This document shows positions 5,713 through 10,313 of a DNA stretch of 10,313 nt, piece by piece; within the stretch, counting starts at the first letter, position 1; every line of letters starts with the position of its first letter. The position numbers and the translations under genes are program-made. The stretch is from Betaproteobacteria bacterium (GTDB lineage Bacteria > Pseudomonadota > Gammaproteobacteria > Burkholderiales > SG8-41). The notes under the pieces are model-generated. The model was not told where the DNA came from. It saw only the letters and a list, made by a program, of their open reading frames with translations, and did no database searches. The stretch is taken from assembly GCA_023266245.1 (NCBI GenBank), contig JAHFRO010000001.1, forward strand, positions 1 to 10,313. The letters are read 5' to 3'.

Positions 5713-7804
5713 CGCCGGAGAGCTCGATTACGATATTGCTGCCCGCATCGAGGCTTGCTTGCGCGCCCGGCGGAACGACGCAGGTCGCGTCGTACTCTTC
5801 GATGATCAACGGGCCGACGCGCGGGCCTGGTGAAAGATCCGAGCGCCTCAGGATCGGTGTCTCCAGCCACCCGTGCGCTGACCCGAAGTAGGCCTGGCGA
5901 GGCGGCGGTGGCGCAGGCTCCGGCCGGGTCGAGCGCACTAGCTCGGGAACTCCGGCACCCTCGCGCAGACCTTGACCCACGACTTGGACCGATACCAGCT
6001 CGACCGGCTCCTCGGGGCCGGCACGGTGGCCGTAGGTCTTTTCGTGCTCCTGGCCGAATGCTTCTTCGAGGTACTCGACCATCTTCCGGTCGATTTTTCC
6101 CTCGGGCATGGCCACCGACAACTCATAGCTTTGCCCGTGATAGTGCAGCGCGGCCGAGCGGCGCAGACGCGCGCGCGCGCCAGTGAACCCCTCTAGCGCG
6201 AGTTGTCTCATTGCCTGATCGGCGAGCGCGTCCCAAACGCCTTGAACTTCGCCCAGGTTGGCTCCGCGCAGCAGGCGCCGCAACGTGCGCGAGTAGTGAT
6301 GCTCGACATCCGCGTAGAGCAGCCCGAACGAAGAGAACAGGCCGGCCGAAGGCGGCACCACCACGCGGCTCATGCCGAGCGCACTTGCCATGCCGCAAGC
6401 GAACAGCGGTCCGTTGCCACCGAATGCGAACAGCGCAAACTCGCGCGGATCGCGTCCACGCTCGGTCGACACCGCCTTGATGCCGCGGATCATGTTCGAC
6501 GCCGCGATCTGGTGCGCGCCATACGCCGCGTGCTCGATCGTCATGCCGAGGGATTTTGCGATCGTCTCAGCGAATACGCTCCGCGCCTTTCCGGCGTTCA
6601 GCTTCAGCGCGCCGCCGACGAGATGCATCGGGTTGATGTAGCCGAGCAACACATTGGCGTCGGTGACGGTGGGTACAGTGCCACCCATGTTGTAGCAGAC
6701 GGGACCGGGAAGGGCGCCCGCGCTTTCGGGACCGATCTGCAACGAGCCGCCACGGTCGATCCAGACCTGAGAGCCACCGCCCGCGCCCACCTCGGCGAGA
6801 TCGATTGCCGGAACCTTGAGCGTATAGCCCGCGCCCGTGAGCAGCCGCGAGCCGATCATGATGCCCGCGCCCACCGAGTACTCGTGCGTGCGCGCCACCT
6901 CGCCATCCTCGACCATCGCGGCTTTCGCGGTCGTGCCGCCCATGTCGAAGGTGATGATCTTTGGCAGTTTCTTGGCGCGCGCGAGTGCCTGCGCTCCCAC
7001 GACACCGCCGGCCGGACCCGACTCAATAATGTTCATCGGCCGTTCAGCGGCAGCAGTATCCGTGGTGAGACCGCCGTTCGACTGCATCAGCAGCAGGCGC
7101 GCCGGAATGCCCGCATCGTCGAGCCCTTTGCGCAGCGCTCGCAGATAACCCGCGACGATCGGCATCACGTAAGCGTTCACCACCGTGGTCGAGGTTCGCT
7201 CGTACTCCTTGATCTCCGGCAGCACCTCGCACGAGATGCTCAGCGGCATATTCGGTGCCTTCTTGCGGATGATCTCCTTGATCGTCAGCTCGTGCATCGG
7301 GTTGGTAAACGAATTGAGCAGACACACGGCGATCGTCTCGACCTTCTCGGCCAGCAATGCGTCAACTTGCTGCTCGGCGTCCCTGGGATCGAGCGCGCGC
7401 TCGACTTTCCCGAAGGCGTCGATACGCTCATCGACAAACTTTCGCAGGTAGCGCTCGACCAATGGCTGCGGCTTCGTCCATGCCATGTCGTAGAGCCGCG
7501 GCATGCGCAGCGTGCGAATTTCGAGCACATCGCGAAAGCCCTTCGTGGTGATCAGGCCGACGCGCGCGCCCTTGTGCTCGAGGATCGCGTTCGCCGCGAC
7601 GGTTGTGCCGTGGCGAATCTCCTCGATCGCCCGGCCGTCGAGGCCGCTTTCCTGGAACACCTCGGCGAGGCCTTTGACGATCGCTTGCGCATAGTTGTCG
7701 ACGCTCGAAGAGATCTTCTTGGTATGTATCGCGCCATCGGAGCCCAGCAGCACGATATCGGTGAATGTGCCGCCGATGTCGACGCCGACGCGGTAAGTGG
7801 TCAC
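5609..7804 (-). CDS. hyuA: Hydantoinase/oxoprolinase subunit A (HyuA, ATP-binding), with a read-through C-terminal tail
   Basis: This 731-residue cytosolic protein belongs to the ATP-dependent hydantoinase/5-oxoprolinase A family, which binds ATP and activates a ring amide for opening together with HyuB. ASKHA-type nucleotide motifs are clear: VGVDIGGTFTD (6-16), GTTVAANA (66-73), ESGPAGG (261-267) and FDMGGTTAK (286-294). PGPVCYNMGG (366-375) and FALFAFGGNGP (456-466) are further family blocks. Translation starts at GTG (7802-7804), four bases inside hyuB (GTGA), implying coupling; no other start precedes the conserved N-terminus. Family similarity ends near residue 695 (SNIVIEL). The last 36 residues are an Arg/Ser/Ala run made by reading the opposite strand of the dctM 3' end. 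A TAA lies one frame off at 5709-5711, so either a frameshift or a lost stop extended the protein. Known relatives act on N-methylhydantoin, hydantoins, 5-oxoproline or, in carboxylases, ketones. The substrate is not determined. Confidence 0.93.
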   Translation of the reverse strand: MTTYRVGVDIGGTFTDIVLLGSDGAIHTKKISSSVDNYAQAIVKGLAEVFQESGLDGRAIEEIRHGTTVAANAILEHKGARVGLITTKGFRDVLEIRTLRMPRLYDMAWTKPQPLVERYLRKFVDERIDAFGKVERALDPRDAEQQVDALLAEKVETIAVCLLNSFTNPMHELTIKEIIRKKAPNMPLSISCEVLPEIKEYERTSTTVVNAYVMPIVAGYLRALRKGLDDAGIPARLLLMQSNGGLTTDTAAAERPMNIIESGPAGGVVGAQALARAKKLPKIITFDMGGTTAKAAMVEDGEVARTHEYSVGAGIMIGSRLLTGAGYTLKVPAIDLAEVGAGGGSQVWIDRGGSLQIGPESAGALPGPVCYNMGGTVPTVTDANVLLGYINPMHLVGGALKLNAGKARSVFAETIAKSLGMTIEHAAYGAHQIAASNMIRGIKAVSTERGRDPREFALFAFGGNGPLFACGMASALGMSRVVVPPSAGLFSSFGLLYADVEHHYSRTLRRLLRGANLGEVQGVWDALADQAMRQLALEGFTGARARLRRSAALHYHGQSYELSVAMPEGKIDRKMVEYLEEAFGQEHEKTYGHRAGPEEPVELVSVQVVGQGLREGAGVPELVRSTRPEPAPPPPRQAYFGSAHGWLETPILRRSDLSPGPRVGPLIIEEYDATCVVPPGAQASLDAGSNIVIELSGANSPRSAAATARASARSTGSRSSRSSSRRTATRR

Positions 7805-9606
7805 GACACTCGGTCCACTGCCCGCGCAGAAGGCAATGGATCATGCCATTGCACCTTCGGCACCTCGCGCCAACCGCGCGCCGCCCGAATCGCCGCACGC
7901 TGTTTCGTCGTGGCCGCGGCGTCGACCACCCAGCGCCTGGTGTCGACGACCACGCCATAATCAACTTGAGCCTTCGCCGCAGAAAGCAGCTCGTTGCGCA
8001 CGTCCTTGAGCACGGCGGCAGGATCACGCTCAAGTGGATCGCCCCAGCCTCCGGCGCCGGCGAGCACATGCCGGAACACGTCACCCTGCTTGATGTTGAT
8101 CGTGAACTTGCCGGGGAGCACACGATTCTCGCCATCCGGATTCAGGTAGTTCTCGGACGGCTGACCGGGGCTTCCACCATAAAGGCCGAACGGACGATGA
8201 TCGCGGCGGTCCGAACGCACCTGCAACACGCCTTCGGTTTCGTTGAAACGGTAGTCGCGCCGGAACGGCACGCCGCCGCGGTATTTGCCTGCGCCTGCCT
8301 TGTCCGCGACGAACTCGTAGGCAAGCAGCGAAATCGGATGTTCGGCCTCCGTCACCTCGATCGAGTGCGAAGCCATGTTGGCGAACATGTGCGAGTTGCC
8401 ATCGAGCCCGTCGGCCCATGGGCGCGCACCCCATGCGCCGCAGGTGAAGTCGACGTAGACAAACGGCTTGCGGTCCGCGTAGTAGCCGCCGATCGAAACA
8501 CCGGTGTTGCCGCCGTCGCCTGCCGCCTTGACTTTAGCGGGCAGCATCATCGCCAGCGCGCCGAACATGCAATCGACCATGCGAAAGCCGGTGAGTCCGC
8601 GCGCGGCGCACGCCGCCGGCAGCACTCCATTGCCGACAGTACCGGGTGGACAGATCACCTCAATCGCGCGAAACACGCCCTCATTGTTCGGGATGCCCGG
8701 CGGCAGCACCGAGCGCACGCCGGTGTACGACGCTGCTTTGGTAAAAGACAGCGTGTTATTGATTGCGCCGCGCACCTGCGCTGACGTGCCGGTCCAGTCG
8801 ACGACCATGTGGCCGCCTTTCTTTCTTATCGTCACGAACAGCCGGATGGGCTTGCCGTAATCGATACCGTCGTCGTCGATCCAGTCCTCGAAGCTCCATT
8901 CGCCATCGGGCAGAGTCTCCAGTGCCGAGCGCGTCAATCGCTCCGCGTAGTCGATGATCTCCCGCAGGAAGAACCTGGTGTCTTCCGGTCCGTATTTCGC
9001 GACCAGCTCGGAGAACTGTTTCTCGGCGATATAACAGGCCGCGAGCTGCGCCCGTAGATCGCCGAACACCTGCACGGGCAGGCGGACGTTCTTCTCGATG
9101 ATCGTCATCAGCGTCTTGTTGAGCGTGCCCGCCTCGTAGAGTTTGAGTGGCGCGATGCGCAGCCCCTCGGCATAGATCTCAGTGGAGTCGGAGGCGTTCG
9201 AGCCGGCGACGCGGCCGCCGACGTCGCTGTGATGGCACACCGTGGCCGCGAACGCGATGCGCTCGCCCGCGTGATACAGCGGCTTGAAGACAAAGATGTC
9301 GGGCAGATGCATGCCGCCATCGAACGGGTCGTTCATGATGAACACGTCGCCCGGCTGCATGTCATCCCGATAGTGACGCATGACGGCTTCGAGCGCAGTG
9401 GGCACCGAGCCGAGATGCCCGGGCAGCGTGAGCCCTTGCGCGGCGAGCTTGCCGTCCGCGTCGGCGAAGCCGGTAGAGTAGTCCATGTTGTCCTTCAGCA
9501 CGCCCGAGTAGGTCGTGCGGAACACGGTGAGCGCCATCTCGTCGGCAATCGAAAAGATCGCGTTCTTGAACAGCTCGAAGGCAATAGGATCGCGGGTGTC
9601 GGACAT
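7801..9606 (-). CDS. hyuB: Hydantoinase/oxoprolinase subunit B (HyuB)
   Basis: This 601-residue cytosolic partner of HyuA belongs to the hydantoinase B/oxoprolinase family and is expected to carry the hydrolytic half of an ATP-dependent ring-opening reaction. Conserved blocks include RTTYSGVLKDNMDYS (30-44), GDVFIMNDPFDGGMHLPDI (86-104), CHHSDVGG (124-131), VDWTGTSAQVRGAINNT (269-285) and GGVPFRRDYRF (444-454), with glycine-rich AGAGGWGDP (516-524) near the C-terminus. The NDPxxGGxH and HHSDxGG blocks supply acidic and histidine residues that, in the related carboxylase alpha subunits, lie at the metal site; this transfer is inference. The length fits N-methylhydantoinase B (about 550-600), not the roughly 770-residue acetone carboxylase alpha subunit, so a hydrolase role is favoured. 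The start is ATG at 9604-9606 with a weak GGAAAG upstream. It is the first gene of the leftward hyuBA unit; its TGA overlaps the hyuA GTG. Confidence 0.93.
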   Translation of the reverse strand: MSDTRDPIAFELFKNAIFSIADEMALTVFRTTYSGVLKDNMDYSTGFADADGKLAAQGLTLPGHLGSVPTALEAVMRHYRDDMQPGDVFIMNDPFDGGMHLPDIFVFKPLYHAGERIAFAATVCHHSDVGGRVAGSNASDSTEIYAEGLRIAPLKLYEAGTLNKTLMTIIEKNVRLPVQVFGDLRAQLAACYIAEKQFSELVAKYGPEDTRFFLREIIDYAERLTRSALETLPDGEWSFEDWIDDDGIDYGKPIRLFVTIRKKGGHMVVDWTGTSAQVRGAINNTLSFTKAASYTGVRSVLPPGIPNNEGVFRAIEVICPPGTVGNGVLPAACAARGLTGFRMVDCMFGALAMMLPAKVKAAGDGGNTGVSIGGYYADRKPFVYVDFTCGAWGARPWADGLDGNSHMFANMASHSIEVTEAEHPISLLAYEFVADKAGAGKYRGGVPFRRDYRFNETEGVLQVRSDRRDHRPFGLYGGSPGQPSENYLNPDGENRVLPGKFTINIKQGDVFRHVLAGAGGWGDPLERDPAAVLKDVRNELLSAAKAQVDYGVVVDTRRWVVDAAATTKQRAAIRAARGWREVPKVQWHDPLPSARAVDRVS

Positions 9607-9641
9607 CGCTCGTGCTTTCCGTGTATCGACCTGGGCGAGTA

Positions 9642-9647
9642 TATAAT
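9642..9647 (+). promoter_or_regulatory. Perfect TATAAT -10 box, possibly part of a bidirectional promoter
   Basis: TATAAT at 9642-9647 matches the sigma-70 -10 consensus exactly and lies 80 bp before the hydrolase start. No good TTGACA box is found 16-19 bp upstream, so an activator may be needed. On the other strand the overlapping 9638-9643 reads TATACT (five of six matches), which could serve hyuB 32 bp away. Both directions may share this AT-rich core. Confidence 0.4.
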
Positions 9648-9666
9648 GACTGCGGCGGCTCAGGAA

Positions 9667-9682
9667 CCGTTCGGTCTAACGG
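9667..9682. repeat. Short inverted repeat, possible operator
   Basis: CCGTT (9667-9671) and AACGG (9678-9682) form a perfect five-base inverted repeat around six bases. It lies about 20 bp downstream of the TATAAT, where a dimeric repressor could block rightward transcription. It is short and may be chance. Confidence 0.2.
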
Positions 9683-9727
9683 CTGGTGGGTCGATTTCCA
9701 GTTTGCCCATCGCGTATCGGAAAACCC

Positions 9728-10313
9728 GTGCCCTACGTTGAGCTTGCCTCCGACCTGAAACTTTTTTACGAGATCGACGATAACACCGATCCGTGGACAC
9801 GGCCGCAGACCGTTCTTTTCGTCCATGGTTTCGCCGAGACCACCGCAGCTTGGCGCGCGTGGGTGCCGCACTTCTCCCGCCGCTACCGCGTCGTTCGAAT
9901 CGACCAACGCGGCTTTGGACTATCGGGCCCGGTGCCGAAGGATTTTCCGCTGACCACAGAGCTCTTCGTCGACGACCTCGTGCGCGTCATCAATCGTCTC
10001 GCCGGCGAGCCGGTGCATGTCGTGGGCGGCAAGAGCGGTGGCATCAGCGTCATGATGCTCGCCGCAACGCATCCCGACCTCGTCAAAACCATCACCGTCG
10101 CCTGCTCGCTGGTCGTGCCGCCCAAAGCCGCCGGGTGGATCGAGCACATGGAGCAGCACGGCATGCAAAGCTGGGCCAGGAAAACCATGCGTGACCGGAT
10201 GGGCAGCCAAATGCCGGAACGCGGTATCGACTGGTGGACCAACATGATGGGCGCGACCGCAGTATCCACCGCGCACGCCTATCTGCGCTGGGTCGGCGCA
10301 ATCGACATCAGGG
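9728..10313 (+). CDS. Alpha/beta hydrolase-fold enzyme, C-terminus missing at the window edge
   Basis: The frame is open from GTG at 9728 to the right edge: 195 codons of a protein usually about 260-300 residues. It starts PYVELASDLKLFYE, the usual first strands of enol-lactonase-like hydrolases. The oxyanion motif FVHGFAET follows at 31-38, then DQRGFGLSG at 59-67. The nucleophile elbow is VVGGKSGGIS (98-107), with Ser103 as the expected catalytic serine. The catalytic His, normally near the C-terminus, is outside the window. In-frame GTG (9686) could be an earlier start, but homology begins at the chosen one; only a weak GGA precedes it. Members cleave esters, lactones, amides or C-C bonds; 3-oxoadipate enol-lactonase is the closest general type I recognise, but the substrate is unknown. 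It is transcribed divergently from hyuBA and may act on the same pathway. The cap region from about 133 is rich in Met, Trp and Arg. Confidence 0.85.
   Translation, partial: MPYVELASDLKLFYEIDDNTDPWTRPQTVLFVHGFAETTAAWRAWVPHFSRRYRVVRIDQRGFGLSGPVPKDFPLTTELFVDDLVRVINRLAGEPVHVVGGKSGGISVMMLAATHPDLVKTITVACSLVVPPKAAGWIEHMEQHGMQSWARKTMRDRMGSQMPERGIDWWTNMMGATAVSTAHAYLRWVGAIDIR

Larger units (their letters stand above)
9607..9727. promoter_or_regulatory. Divergent intergenic region between hyuBA and the hydrolase gene
   Basis: These 121 bp are visibly more AT-rich around 9638-9650 than the flanking genes and separate two units reading outward. They should hold promoters for both hyuBA (leftward) and the hydrolase (rightward). 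I see no gene here. The core elements are listed separately. Confidence 0.65.

Noticed and set aside
4431..5891. A 486-codon plus-strand frame overlapping dctM
   Set aside because: The product is an Arg/His/Asp-rich out-of-frame reading of a clear membrane protein gene.
6203..7960. A 585-codon open frame on the plus strand, antisense to hyuA
   Set aside because: It mirrors the codon pattern of hyuA in GC-rich DNA. Its product is rich in Arg, His, Asp and Ala, with no recognisable domain and no ribosome-binding site, while the opposite strand has strong family motifs.
7765..8784. A 339-codon plus-strand open frame antisense to hyuB
   Set aside because: Same shadow effect. It spans the hyuB/hyuA junction and shows no protein family features.
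5609..9606. HyuA/HyuB as an acetone carboxylase-type ketone carboxylase
   Set aside because: HyuB is about 170 residues shorter than the carboxylase alpha subunit, and no small gamma-subunit gene is adjacent.

Overview
The window is GC-rich bacterial DNA, densely coding and read as four transcription units. It combines a Bug-family (TctC-like) periplasmic binding protein, a complete DctPQM TRAP transporter and a hydantoinase/oxoprolinase A/B pair. This mix is typical of metabolically versatile Proteobacteria. Burkholderiales-type Betaproteobacteria seem most likely to me, because Bug proteins are greatly expanded there, but that is inference. The window has no rRNA, tRNA, CRISPR array, insertion sequence or phage gene.

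Layout. (1) Minus strand, 2509 down to 1: a D-2-hydroxyacid dehydrogenase, a class III (GSAM-like) PLP aminotransferase and the first 33 codons of a Bug binding protein. Gaps are only 21 and 24 bp, so this looks like one operon that continues off the left edge. (2) Plus strand, 2694-5712: dctP, dctQ and dctM of a TRAP transporter. A strong hairpin lies between dctP and dctQ, and dctQ and dctM overlap by one base. (3) Minus strand, 9606 down to 5609: hyuB then hyuA, overlapping by four bases (GTGA). The hyuA frame runs 104 bp into the convergent 3' end of dctM. (4) Plus strand, from 9728 to the right edge: an alpha/beta hydrolase starting at GTG with no stop inside the window.

The two divergent gaps (about 2510-2693 and 9607-9727) are the only real intergenic regions, and they should hold the promoters. 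The second has a perfect TATAAT. No transcription factor gene is present, so regulation must come from outside the window or from a global regulator.

Taken together, the region looks like a catabolic or uptake locus. TRAP and Bug binding proteins would capture organic acids. HyuAB would open a cyclic amide, imide or oxoproline-like ring with ATP. The hydrolase would cleave an ester, lactone or similar bond. The dehydrogenase and aminotransferase would interconvert hydroxy, oxo and amino acids. The substrates cannot be read from the sequence. All families are known. The most notable points are the dctM/hyuA 3' overlap with its out-of-frame stop, the dctP-dctQ hairpin, the cysteine-rich TRAP binding protein, and the association of these genes. 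I see no convincing evidence of an undescribed system.
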